DNA of 64,000 nt, from NCBI RefSeq assembly GCF_000425125.1, contig NZ_AULE01000028.1:62001-126000 (forward strand). Reading direction: 5' to 3'. The translations under genes and the position numbers were made by a program. Numbering within the stretch: position 1 is the stretch's first letter; every line of letters starts with the position of its first letter. Shown piece by piece: positions 25,577 through 34,285 of this stretch. The notes under the pieces were generated by a model. It had not been told where the DNA came from and ran no database searches. It saw nothing but the letters and a program-made list of their open reading frames with translations. Source of the DNA: Paenibacillus taiwanensis DSM 18679. Its GTDB lineage: Bacteria > Bacillota > Bacilli > Paenibacillales > Paenibacillaceae.

Positions 25577-26638
25577 ATGAATCAATCCAAGCTTGCTAAT
25601 TTAAAGAAAAATGTGGCACCCTACGAGCAAATCGATACGAAGTCAAGTATAAAGCAGATTCTAAACACGTTAGTGCCTCTTGTTCTGCTTTGGTATGCTG
25701 CATACTTAAGTCTTTCCGTATCGTATTGGCTCACAGTTCCAATTGCAGTCGTTGCTTCTGGATTTGTCATCCGTACATTTATTATATTTCATGACTGTTG
25801 TCACCAGTCGTTCTTCAAAAGCCGCAGGGCGAACGATATATTAGGCACGATTACAGGCGTACTGACGCTTGTGCCTTATCAGCAATGGAAAAATAGCCAC
25901 TCGATTCATCATGCGACGAGCAGCAATCTGGACAAACGCGGTACCGGAGATATGTGGGTGCTGACCATTGAAGAATATGAGGCTGCTCCTTTATATACAC
26001 GTATTGCTTACCGTATTTATCGGAATCCGGTTGTCATGTTGGGTTTGGGGCCGATTTTTATCTTTTTGATCTCTTATCGCTTTAATGATAAAGGCGCAAG
26101 AAGAAAAGAACGGATCAACACTTATATTACGAATGTATCTATAGTGGCTTTGTATACACTTTTGATTTGGGCAATCGGTTGGCAGGCATTTGTGCTTGTA
26201 CAGGGCCCTATCTTTTTCATGTCAGGTGTTCTTGGCATTTGGTTGTTTTATGTCCAGCATCAATTTGAAGATTCCTACTTTGAGCATGAAGAAGAATGGA
26301 GTTATGTACAAGCGGCTGTAGAAGGCAGTTCTTATTACAAGCTGCCGAAGCTGCTGCAATGGATTACGGGTAATATCGGATTCCATCATGTGCATCATCT
26401 CAGTCCGAAGGTACCTAACTATAATTTGGAGAAGGCGCATAATGCGACACCGCCCCTTCAGAAGGCCACCACGATTACGCTGCGTACGAGCTTGAAGTCT
26501 TTGCGCTTCCGGTTGTGGGATGAGCAAAACAAGACATTTGTCAGCTTTAAGGAGCTTAAGATTAAGCAGCTCCAGCAGAAGCTCGGGCGCTTATCGGATA
26601 ACGTGAGCAATCGCAGGCCAAAGGTGCAGGGTGAATAA
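25577..26638 (+). CDS. des: Acyl-lipid fatty acid desaturase
   Basis: 353 residues from ATG 25577, 10 nt after AGGAGG (an upstream in-frame ATG at 25547 is less likely). The three His boxes of membrane desaturases are present: HDCCH (72-76), HSIHH (108-112) and HHVHH near 290, with four to five membrane helices between them. It introduces a double bond into membrane phospholipid acyl chains, using ferredoxin or flavodoxin as donor, and restores fluidity after cold shock. Followed by desK and desR, as in B. subtilis, which fixes the identification. Confidence 0.93.
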   Translation: MNQSKLANLKKNVAPYEQIDTKSSIKQILNTLVPLVLLWYAAYLSLSVSYWLTVPIAVVASGFVIRTFIIFHDCCHQSFFKSRRANDILGTITGVLTLVPYQQWKNSHSIHHATSSNLDKRGTGDMWVLTIEEYEAAPLYTRIAYRIYRNPVVMLGLGPIFIFLISYRFNDKGARRKERINTYITNVSIVALYTLLIWAIGWQAFVLVQGPIFFMSGVLGIWLFYVQHQFEDSYFEHEEEWSYVQAAVEGSSYYKLPKLLQWITGNIGFHHVHHLSPKVPNYNLEKAHNATPPLQKATTITLRTSLKSLRFRLWDEQNKTFVSFKELKIKQLQQKLGRLSDNVSNRRPKVQGE

Positions 26639-26721
26639 CGAATGATCAGTAGATAGCCGTTTTGTGCTACTATACAATTAAATACGGATTCAGCTTAGAG
26701 TAAGGAAGGAGGAAGACGCAC

Positions 26722-27858
26722 ATGCAGAAATGGTACCAAATATTTCACCGCAATACGGGACTTAGCCCGTACGTATGGGTCGTCTTTTATATCCTTCCTT
26801 TTTATTTTATATTTCGGGCTTCATCTACTTACGAGGTCGTTATTGGCATCGTGATGATTGTTGCTTTTTTTATTTGTTACATGCTTTCTTTTGTGTCAAA
26901 AGGCTGGCTCGTTTATTTTTGGACATCTTTGCAGATCATTATCTCCATCACGATGACGATGCAGTTCGGATACGTTTATTTCTCTCTGTTTTTGGCGTTT
27001 TTTATTGGCAATATTCAGAATTGGATCGGATTTATAACGTTATATACTATCCATTTAGTTACGACGGTTGTAACTATTAACGTTGGATTTGTGACCAAAA
27101 ATGCACTGCTCATTACACAATTACCTTTTGTGCTCGTTAGTTTGATTGGAGTCATTCTCCTCCCGGTGACAACTTATAACCGTAATAAGCGGGACAAACT
27201 GCAAGGCCAACTGGAAGATGCGAATAAGCGGATCTCGGAGCTGGTCAAGTTGGAGGAACGTCAACGAATTGCCCGTGATTTGCATGATACACTAGGTCAG
27301 AAACTTTCTTTGATCGGATTAAAGAGCGATTTGGCTGGGAAATTAATAAGCAAAGATCCAGCTCAGGCTCAATTGGAAATGAACGATGTTCGTCAGACCG
27401 CAAGAAGCGCACTTAAAGAAGTGCGGGAGATGGTGACTCAGATGCGGGGTACACGATTAGAAGATGAGATGTTCCGCATCAAGCAAATTTTAAAGGCAGC
27501 TGAAATTGAGTTTACGGTGGAGGGCGACGAGAAGCTAAGCAATACCTCTTTGTTAAATGAAAATGTCCTCAGCATGTGTCTCAAGGAAGCGGTAACGAAT
27601 ATCGTGAAGCATAGCAGTGCTTCAACGTGCTCAATCGTGATTCAACCGTCAAGGACTGAGTTGAGCGTAAAAGTGCAGGATAATGGCATCGGCATTGCAA
27701 ACGAGTCTCCCTATACGAGAGGGAACGGGCTGCGAGGCATGAAGGAGCGGCTTGAGTTTGTAAATGGGTGTATGGAAATCCATTCGGATAGAGGAACTAC
27801 GGTCATCATTAAAGTGCCAAACGTATTTAAGCAGCCAGAAGAGGAGGGAAGCTCATGA
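26722..27858 (+). CDS. desK: DesK-type thermosensor histidine kinase
   Basis: 378 residues. Five membrane segments in the first 150 residues (the last, LPFVLVSLIGVILLPVTT, runs into the charged linker NRNKRDKLQGQLEDANKR), a HisKA_3 domain with His188 in RIARDLHDTLGQKLSLIG, and an HATPase_c domain with NIVKHSSA and DNGIGI. His188 matches the B. subtilis DesK position. DesK senses membrane thickness or fluidity in the cold: it phosphorylates DesR when the membrane stiffens and acts as phosphatase when it is fluid. Its stop overlaps the desR start. Confidence 0.92.
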   Translation: MQKWYQIFHRNTGLSPYVWVVFYILPFYFIFRASSTYEVVIGIVMIVAFFICYMLSFVSKGWLVYFWTSLQIIISITMTMQFGYVYFSLFLAFFIGNIQNWIGFITLYTIHLVTTVVTINVGFVTKNALLITQLPFVLVSLIGVILLPVTTYNRNKRDKLQGQLEDANKRISELVKLEERQRIARDLHDTLGQKLSLIGLKSDLAGKLISKDPAQAQLEMNDVRQTARSALKEVREMVTQMRGTRLEDEMFRIKQILKAAEIEFTVEGDEKLSNTSLLNENVLSMCLKEAVTNIVKHSSASTCSIVIQPSRTELSVKVQDNGIGIANESPYTRGNGLRGMKERLEFVNGCMEIHSDRGTTVIIKVPNVFKQPEEEGSS

Positions 27859-28454
27859 TCCGAATCGTAATTGCAGAGGACCAGAGAATGCTGCTTGGAG
27901 CGCTCGCTTCCTTGCTTGATCTGGAGGACGATATGCACGTGGTAGGCAGGGCAAGCAATGGCGAGGAAGCGGTGAAGCTTGTGCATCTTCACAAGCCCGA
28001 CATCTGTGTGATGGATATTGAGATGCCTGGGAAAAGTGGGCTTGATGCTGCCGAGGAATTAAAAGGCTGCGGCTGCAAAGTGATGATATTAACGACTTTT
28101 GCACGGCCTGGTTATTTTGAGCGGGCACTCAAGGCGGGAGCCAATGGTTATTTGCTAAAAGACAGCCCAAGTGAGGAATTGGCGGATTCCATTAGAAGTA
28201 TTATGGCAGGCAGACGTATTTATGCTTCGGAACTGGTAGACGAGGCTTACGGAGAAGAGAATCCATTAACTGAGCGCGAGAAGGAAGTGTTGAGTCTAAT
28301 TGCTGATGGGAAAAATACCAAGCAGATTGCGGATCAATTGTACCTTACGACAGGAACGGTACGGAATTATATTTCCGTTATTCTCGACAAGCTAAATGTC
28401 GGCAATCGGATTGAAGCCATTACTCGCTTTAAAGAGAAGGGCTGGTTCAAGTAA
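27855..28454 (+). CDS. desR: DesR-type response regulator
   Basis: 199 residues. Receiver domain with phosphoacceptor Asp54 (DICVMDIEMPGKSG), Thr and Lys in LTTFAR and LLKDSPSEE; C-terminal LuxR-type HTH from about 135 (NPLTEREKEVLSLIADGKN, then KQIADQLYLTTGTVRNYIS). NarL family. Overlaps desK by four bases (ATGA). It should activate the des promoter at 25439-25504. Ends 75 bp before an intrinsic terminator. Confidence 0.93.
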   Translation: MIRIVIAEDQRMLLGALASLLDLEDDMHVVGRASNGEEAVKLVHLHKPDICVMDIEMPGKSGLDAAEELKGCGCKVMILTTFARPGYFERALKAGANGYLLKDSPSEELADSIRSIMAGRRIYASELVDEAYGEENPLTEREKEVLSLIADGKNTKQIADQLYLTTGTVRNYISVILDKLNVGNRIEAITRFKEKGWFK

Positions 28455-28528
28455 ATAGTAAATAGCAAGTAGTGATCAGAATAAGACATGGCTTATATAT
28501 GGTAAGATGATCTTCATAAGTAATGGCC

Positions 28529-28554
28529 GGGGGAGCTGATGCTCCTCTTTTTGT
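28529..28554 (+). terminator. Terminator of the des operon
   Basis: GGGGGAGC-TGAT-GCTCCTC hairpin followed by TTTTTGTT. Confidence 0.75.
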
Positions 28555-28580
28555 TATACCACGAGCATCATTATCGGTAA

Positions 28581-28611
28581 CTTGAATGTTCGAATTCAAG
28601 CGGTTTATAAT
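28581..28611 (+). promoter_or_regulatory. Promoter with inverted repeat upstream of the methyltransferase
   Basis: TTGAAT (28582-28587), 18-bp spacer, TATAAT (28606-28611). A perfect inverted repeat CTTGAAT / ATTCAAG with 6-bp centre (28581-28600) overlaps the -35, so a repressor could act here. Confidence 0.6.
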
Positions 28612-28811
28612 AAACGTAATCTTTCCATTTGGGGTGAAGCGGATGTCTTACCGTATCGTTCGAGGTAGCTAGTTGTCGGGCTGGAAAAACATGCGTGCCA
28701 GCTATCAAGGGGGAAGTCTGCCCTTTTGATCTAATGAACTATGCTGATGAACGATAGGTTGGGCGGTTTCGCGATGATCACGATTGAATTATGGAAAGGG
28801 TGTTTATATAT

Positions 28812-29567
28812 ATGAAAGATTTTGATTCTGTTGCTTATTACGATAAAGTAGGCCGCATAAATGGATGGGACTTCTCTCAGATGAAGTTTACCTCGGAAGG
28901 TATTGGATGGGATTTCTATCAAGAAGTTGTTCGTGCATGTATACCATCAGACTTCTTGCTTGATATCGGAACGGGCGGCGGAGAAGCTGTATTGGCTATA
29001 GCCGACTCCAGTCAACTGATCGTTGGGATTGATCATTCCCCCGGAATGATCAAGACAGCGGCTCAAAACTTAAAACGAGCATGTTTCCCCAATGTACGTT
29101 TTGTGCAGATGGATGCGGAGAACTTGCTGTTTCCAAACGATTTTTATAACGTAGTGTCCTGCCGTCATTCGGGCTTTTGCGCAGAAGAAGTGGCTCGAGT
29201 GTTGGCACCAGAGGGCCTATTTATGACCCAACAAGTCGGGGAGCGGGACAAGATTAATCTCAAAGCGGCGTTTGGTAGAGGACAAGCGTATGAGACCATG
29301 CCAGGTACGTTAATGAGGGGGTATATTGCCGAATTAAGTGCTGCTGGCTTCCGGGATATTCACTTTGAGGAATATAATGCAGTGGAATATTATGAGGCGC
29401 CTGAGGACCTCTTCTTTCTGTTAACGCATACACCAATCATTCCTAACTTCGGTGAAATGAAGGGGGATATGGAGGTGTTTGAACAATTTGTAGCGGATCA
29501 TATGACGGACCGGGGGATTATAACCAATGCTGAGCGGTTCATGATTGTTGCGAAGCGAAGAGGCTAA
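28812..29567 (+). CDS. Class I SAM-dependent methyltransferase
   Basis: 251 residues from ATG 28812, which has AAAGGGTG about 9 nt upstream; the ATG at 28791 has no ribosome site. Motif I is LLDIGTGGGEAVL (near 50), followed by GIDHSPGMI, VQMDAENLLF and the post-motif RVLAPEGLFMTQQVGE, a Methyltransf_11-type Rossmann domain. The C-terminal 70 residues are specific and of unknown role. Acceptor substrate unknown. It has its own promoter and a long leader. Confidence 0.85.
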   Translation: MKDFDSVAYYDKVGRINGWDFSQMKFTSEGIGWDFYQEVVRACIPSDFLLDIGTGGGEAVLAIADSSQLIVGIDHSPGMIKTAAQNLKRACFPNVRFVQMDAENLLFPNDFYNVVSCRHSGFCAEEVARVLAPEGLFMTQQVGERDKINLKAAFGRGQAYETMPGTLMRGYIAELSAAGFRDIHFEEYNAVEYYEAPEDLFFLLTHTPIIPNFGEMKGDMEVFEQFVADHMTDRGIITNAERFMIVAKRRG

Positions 29568-29595
29568 CGTTGGTGAGCTGGATAGTATAAAGGAA

Positions 29596-29624
29596 AGGGT
29601 GCTTGCAATGCAGGCACCTCTTTT
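29596..29624 (+). terminator. Terminator of the methyltransferase gene
   Basis: GGTGCTTGC-AAT-GCAGGCACC stem (9 bp, one G-U) followed by TCTTTTAACG. Confidence 0.7.
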
Positions 29625-29781
29625 AACGTGGTTTGTGCTTATATGAAGGCTATTATTTTCATGTAGCGTATTCCCCACAAAACTGCTAAGTTAATGAAAG
29701 GCCATTAGGCTGACAACTACCTTTATTGTACATTATAAATAGAGAGAACATACATGATTAACATGGAATGGGGAACAAGCA

Positions 29782-30657
29782 TTGAAGACGTTTAAAAAAG
29801 TATACATTGAGATTACAAGCGTATGTAACCTGGCCTGTACGTTCTGTCCACCAACAGAAAGGAAGGCTAATTTTATTAAGCTGGATACTTTTCAACACAT
29901 ATTAGATCAAATAAAGCCACATACAGATTATATTTATTTGCATGTCAAGGGTGAGCCTTTGCTTCACCCCAAACTGGATGAGCTGCTGGACGCGAGCCAT
30001 GAGAAGGGGTTTAAAGTTAACATTACAACGAACGGTACTTTAATTCGCAAAAATAGACAAAAGCTGCTGGGCAAGCCTGCGCTGCGGCAGATGAACTTCT
30101 CGCTCCACAGCTTTGATGGGCATATTGGGTCGGAGGACCGTGACGGGTATTTAAAGGAGATTCTTTCTTTTGTACGGGAAGCGGAGCAGCATAACGTCAT
30201 CTTTTCGTTTAGACTTTGGAATCTGGATCAAGATAATGTGACCAATCAAGTTAAGAATCGCAATCGCGAAACGCTGCAAATTTTGGAGCAGGAGTTTAAC
30301 CTTGATTATAAAATAGAAGAAAAAGTAGTACGGGGCAGTGGCTTGAAGATTGCTAACAACGTCTATTTGAATCAGGACCATGAGTTTGAATGGCCAAGTC
30401 TAAGTGCGCCTGAAGATGATGGCAAAGGCTTCTGTCATGCGCTTCGCAGTCAGGCAGCGATTTTGGTGGACGGAACCGTTGTGCCGTGTTGTCTGGATGG
30501 AGAAGGTGTTATTAAGCTTGGCAACGTTCACGATGATCCATTCTCCGAAATTGTAGAAAGCGAACGGGCAAACAATTTGTTTTATGGTTTCTCGCGGCGT
30601 GAGGCAGTCGAGGAATTATGCCGGAAGTGCGGATACAGGAAGCGATTCGGAACTTAA
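29782..30657 (+). CDS. Radical SAM/SPASM domain protein
   Basis: 291 residues, TTG start (no in-frame ATG or GTG upstream fits). The radical SAM cluster motif is CNLACTFC (Cys15, Cys19, Cys22), followed by the GEP-like KGEPLLHP and TTNGTL. The C-terminal SPASM part has FCHALRSQ, VVPCCLDGEG and LCRKCGYRK, giving Cys ligands for an auxiliary iron-sulfur cluster. Such enzymes modify peptides or proteins, or act in cofactor assembly; this short form is common in Firmicutes and not assigned. No obvious precursor peptide with Cys or repeats lies beside it. Confidence 0.85.
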   Translation: MKTFKKVYIEITSVCNLACTFCPPTERKANFIKLDTFQHILDQIKPHTDYIYLHVKGEPLLHPKLDELLDASHEKGFKVNITTNGTLIRKNRQKLLGKPALRQMNFSLHSFDGHIGSEDRDGYLKEILSFVREAEQHNVIFSFRLWNLDQDNVTNQVKNRNRETLQILEQEFNLDYKIEEKVVRGSGLKIANNVYLNQDHEFEWPSLSAPEDDGKGFCHALRSQAAILVDGTVVPCCLDGEGVIKLGNVHDDPFSEIVESERANNLFYGFSRREAVEELCRKCGYRKRFGT

Positions 30658-30742
30658 AGATGAACGGTGTTCCTCGTGAATACTTGGATGTTACTTTAAC
30701 TGATCACGATAGATTTGGCCACACTCCATCATAATAACACTC

Positions 30743-30783
30743 AAAAACAGCTCAAATCGGAAGATGATGGGGGCTGTTTTTTG
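30743..30783 (+). terminator. Terminator after the radical SAM gene
   Basis: AAAAACAGC pairs with GCTGTTTTTT across a 21-nt loop; the right arm supplies the U-run. Confidence 0.65.
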
Positions 30784-30948
30784 TTATGCGCTGTGAGAGT
30801 GATCGTCAACTTAATATGAACATATGATGTCAGATACATATTTATAGTAGTTAAATAGGACTTTAGTTGGTATGTTGTGGATAGTCGTTTAGGTATCATT
30901 TTAATAGTGCAGGACACTTTTAAGGGCCATGACAGATAGGAGCGATAA

Positions 30949-32391
30949 ATGTTGATCGAAATTACAGAATCCTATATCGATTCGTTAGCACCCAACAGCT
31001 CTGCCATTAAAAATGGACAGGGACTCGTGAAGAAACGCAGCTTCGTGAGATTTAATCGCTCACAGGACGCGACTTTGCTGTTTGGTGAATGTTCAGGGAG
31101 TGGTAGTTCCAACTACCAGTGCTCCGCAGACTTTATTCATCCGGAGAATCCGGTGCTGCGCTGTTCTTGTCCGAGCAGACAGTTGCCTTGCAAACATGCA
31201 CTTGGACTGTTGTACGCCTATGTCGGAGGGGCGGAATTCATAGAGGCAGAAGTGCCCGAGGACATCCTTTTGAAGCGAGAAAAGGTGGAGAAACGGGAAG
31301 AGAAAAAGTCAAAGCAAGCAGCAGAAGGCGTTGAGGCGAAGCCCAAGAAAGTTAATAAATCAGCATTAAAGAAGAAGGTCCAGGCGCAATTGGACGGACT
31401 GGAGCTGTTGGAGAAGCTTGTGCTTTCGCTTATACGCGGAGGATTGGCGACGATAGACAAGAAAGTGCTCAAGACAATCGATGAGCATGTGAAGCAAATG
31501 GGCAATTATTATTTGACGGGTGCCCAGATGGAACTGCGACAATTAAGTTTGCTGCTCAAACAAGCAAGTGAACGTGAGGAGTTCTACACGTATGCTGTGG
31601 AACAGTTGACGCTAATCCATGCACTTGTGAAGAAAGGCCGTACACATTTAACAGCCAAGCTTGCCGATCCTGAACTAGCGTTGGATCATGAGTCCACGAT
31701 TGAGGAATGGCTTGGTCATGCGTGGCAGTTGGATCAATTAAAAGCGTGCGGACTGATGAAGGAACAGGTGGAGCTCGTGCAGCTTGCGTATTTCAGTTAT
31801 GATGATCAGGCTAGGCAGGAGCTTGTGGATTTGGGCTATTGGCTGGAACGATCAAGTGGAGAAATCCACAGAACAATCCAATATCGCCCTTATAAGGCGT
31901 CAAAGCATATGAAGGAAGAAGACAGCTACTTTGACGTTGTTCAGGTACCCGCTTTGTACACATACCCTGGTGATATGAATCGCCGTGTTCGCTGGGAGAA
32001 CATGACTCCGCGAAGTATCGATCCGCAAGTAATAGCATCCATGTCAAAGCATGGACATTCATCTTACGCAGAAGCTATTAAGCTGGTGAAAAACCAACTT
32101 AAAAATCCGTTAAGCGATCGGAACCCAGTAATGCTTGTGCATGTGGCTGAGGTCGTTCAAAATGAGCAAGGCCAATACGCTATTGTCGATCAGGCAGGTC
32201 AGCAGTTGGCGTTGGAGGATATCGCTCCCACCAATCAAGGTACAGTATCGCTGCTGCCTTATATTCCGGCTGACCAGTTGTCGGATGCTACGATGCTAGT
32301 TATGTTCGAGCATCGTATCGCTGAGGGCAAACTTTATGTGCAACCGTTAACCATTATTAAAGGCGCGGATATGATCCGACTTTTGTACTAG
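30949..32391 (+). CDS. SWIM zinc-finger protein (YehQ-like), first gene of a five-gene cassette
   Basis: 480 residues, ATG with TAGGAGCG upstream. A SWIM zinc motif lies at CSCPSRQLPCKH (Cys72, Cys74, Cys81, His83), the CxC-x(n)-CxH form that binds DNA or protein. Residues 105-145 are a Lys/Glu-rich, probably disordered linker (VEKREEKKSKQ). The remaining 330 residues are helical, then beta-rich, with no family I know. The stop codon TAG is part of the ribosome site AGGAGG of the next gene, so translation is coupled. By gene type and neighbourhood it corresponds to E. coli YehQ, whose role is unknown. Confidence 0.88.
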   Translation: MLIEITESYIDSLAPNSSAIKNGQGLVKKRSFVRFNRSQDATLLFGECSGSGSSNYQCSADFIHPENPVLRCSCPSRQLPCKHALGLLYAYVGGAEFIEAEVPEDILLKREKVEKREEKKSKQAAEGVEAKPKKVNKSALKKKVQAQLDGLELLEKLVLSLIRGGLATIDKKVLKTIDEHVKQMGNYYLTGAQMELRQLSLLLKQASEREEFYTYAVEQLTLIHALVKKGRTHLTAKLADPELALDHESTIEEWLGHAWQLDQLKACGLMKEQVELVQLAYFSYDDQARQELVDLGYWLERSSGEIHRTIQYRPYKASKHMKEEDSYFDVVQVPALYTYPGDMNRRVRWENMTPRSIDPQVIASMSKHGHSSYAEAIKLVKNQLKNPLSDRNPVMLVHVAEVVQNEQGQYAIVDQAGQQLALEDIAPTNQGTVSLLPYIPADQLSDATMLVMFEHRIAEGKLYVQPLTIIKGADMIRLLY

Positions 32392-32404
32392 GAGGCTGAA
32401 AAAC

Positions 32405-34267
32405 ATGAGCACAGCGCTGTTGCAAGAGCTTCATCAGGAATTACGCAGGCTGTATATTGCAGGTAGTGATCTAGCGGCAGGGGACTTCCGCTTGAAACGT
32501 ATGCTGCCCCAATTTCAACAGCTTGGAGAACGAGCTCCTGTTTTCAAACGTCTTGCCGAAAGTATTACAGCTCTTGTGGAACCGGCGGATTCACTACAGC
32601 ATCGTTCAGCAGAATGTTTGCAGGACGTAACGTTGTTACTAGAGTCCGTGCTGCGTACGCAGGGGGTTACGACGGTGAGCGGTGAGCTTGGCCAACTGGA
32701 TAGTCGGCCGACGAACTTAACGACCTTTTTGCCATACCGCAAATTGGCTGATGTGGAGCGGGCGTTAATGACAACGGGAAGCGGACGATATGAAATTATT
32801 GTACATGCATTTGAAGAGGGTATGTTTCAGGATCTCCGCTTGATGAGCTTGGCGATTAACGCACTGCAAGATCCATATACGGATATTGTAAACTATACGA
32901 TGAAGCATGTGCTTCCAGGTTATGGTGAGCAAATTGTACCACATTTAGTAAGAAGCTTCGATGCCACTGGCGGTAAGCTGGAAGCAAGAAAGCTGAAAGT
33001 TATTGGAGAGGTCGGTAGCGAGGATATGCTTGGGCTCATTTATGAAGCAGCCGAATCAGGATCAGACGATGTTCGGATAGCGGGAATTGAAGCTTTAGGC
33101 AAACATCAACAGTATGAGTCATCTCTGGTGGAGTGGTCCAAAGACAAAAAGAAGTCGATTCGCGAAGCAGCTTATTTTGCGTTAGCCGAGATGGGAACGG
33201 ACACGGCAGCAGCGCGTCTGCATGAGGCTTTTTCCGGCAAGGACATGGAACTGGCGGCTGAAGCAGCAGCCAAGTGTGACTCTATGCAGCTGACGATGAA
33301 GCTTGTTAAAGATCTTGGTGCAGAGCTTCATAGGGCGCTGGAACTTAAGAATGATAAAAAGAAAATGGAAGTGCTGTGGACAAAAGTTCAGCATTATCTA
33401 ACTGGATTGGAAGGCAAACGCAGCACAGAATTGTATGCTCTTTATACATATACAGTCGAACATTATGCGCTCTTTATTTCATTTGGCTGGATGGACCTTA
33501 TCGATTATGCGGCAAATTACCTAAGTCAAGAAAGTACAGAAGAAGCACTGCGTTTGCTGCAACAATTGGAGCAGAACAATGTACGTTATATTCCACATGC
33601 GTTTCGTGCCGCATTCCAGCAGTTATCGCCTGCTGAGCTGTTTGATTATTACGTGGAATCGTTGCGCAACAAATGGAAAATGGTAATGAATAAAGATACA
33701 AACAAACGAAAACAGCAGTTGTTCCGTGTTGTAGAAGAGCTGGTCATCGAACGAGAATATAAACAATGCCCTACGTTGTGGGGGGCACAACAGGAACAAT
33801 CAACGCTGCTTGCAATTGAGATGCCCCCCTTGGAGCAGATGGCTGTGCAATGGGATAGTCGGTGGCTCGCGTGGTTTATGGAACAAGGTGCAACTGAATT
33901 GGTATGTGCGTTTGCGTCCCCTGGACATAAAGGCTGCCAGCAATTTATGTTGCAGCAACTAACGGAGCACACGGGCTTCAGTACATCTACCGCAGGACTG
34001 TTGCTAGCCGGGTTGGAGCGTGCCGAGGCCGAGGAGCATGTTCGTTATGAAGCGTTAATGACCCTGTTGGAAAACAAGCGCAATAAAATGGGGTACGTAT
34101 TTGAATGGAATGTATGGGAGCAGCTATGTCAGCTTCCAGCAACATATCACGCGCGATTGGCAGCTATTGCGCCTAATTATCGATACACAGCAGGCAACCA
34201 ACTGGAGTACGTGCTGCGAGTGATGCAGGCGGATGGCACAGCAGTTCATGCAGGTCAGTCCGTATAG
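32405..34267 (+). CDS. HEAT-repeat scaffold protein of the cassette
   Basis: 620 residues, almost wholly helical. Repeats of the HEAT/PBS-lyase type are visible at about 160-290: KLKVIGEVGSEDMLGLIYEA, then DDVRIAGIEALGKHQQYESS and SIREAAYFALAEMGTDTAAA. The last 300 residues are also helical but with less clear repeats. Such proteins are usually docking scaffolds; here it would tie the SWIM and AAA+ subunits together. Starts 13 bp after the SWIM gene with overlapping Shine-Dalgarno. No enzyme motif seen. Confidence 0.82.
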   Translation: MSTALLQELHQELRRLYIAGSDLAAGDFRLKRMLPQFQQLGERAPVFKRLAESITALVEPADSLQHRSAECLQDVTLLLESVLRTQGVTTVSGELGQLDSRPTNLTTFLPYRKLADVERALMTTGSGRYEIIVHAFEEGMFQDLRLMSLAINALQDPYTDIVNYTMKHVLPGYGEQIVPHLVRSFDATGGKLEARKLKVIGEVGSEDMLGLIYEAAESGSDDVRIAGIEALGKHQQYESSLVEWSKDKKKSIREAAYFALAEMGTDTAAARLHEAFSGKDMELAAEAAAKCDSMQLTMKLVKDLGAELHRALELKNDKKKMEVLWTKVQHYLTGLEGKRSTELYALYTYTVEHYALFISFGWMDLIDYAANYLSQESTEEALRLLQQLEQNNVRYIPHAFRAAFQQLSPAELFDYYVESLRNKWKMVMNKDTNKRKQQLFRVVEELVIEREYKQCPTLWGAQQEQSTLLAIEMPPLEQMAVQWDSRWLAWFMEQGATELVCAFASPGHKGCQQFMLQQLTEHTGFSTSTAGLLLAGLERAEAEEHVRYEALMTLLENKRNKMGYVFEWNVWEQLCQLPATYHARLAAIAPNYRYTAGNQLEYVLRVMQADGTAVHAGQSV

Positions 34268-34285
34268 CATTGCGGGGGATTACAA

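Larger units (their letters stand above)
28455..28811 (+). other. Intergenic region: terminator, promoter and long leader
   Basis: 357 bp without a clear gene. It holds the des-operon terminator (28529-28554), a promoter with operator-like repeat (28581-28611) and a leader of about 190 nt before the methyltransferase. A 9-codon frame (MSYRIVRGS, 28643-28672) occurs in the leader, and AUCAA-GGG / CCC-UUUUGAU can pair near 28707-28732. Confidence 0.5.
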
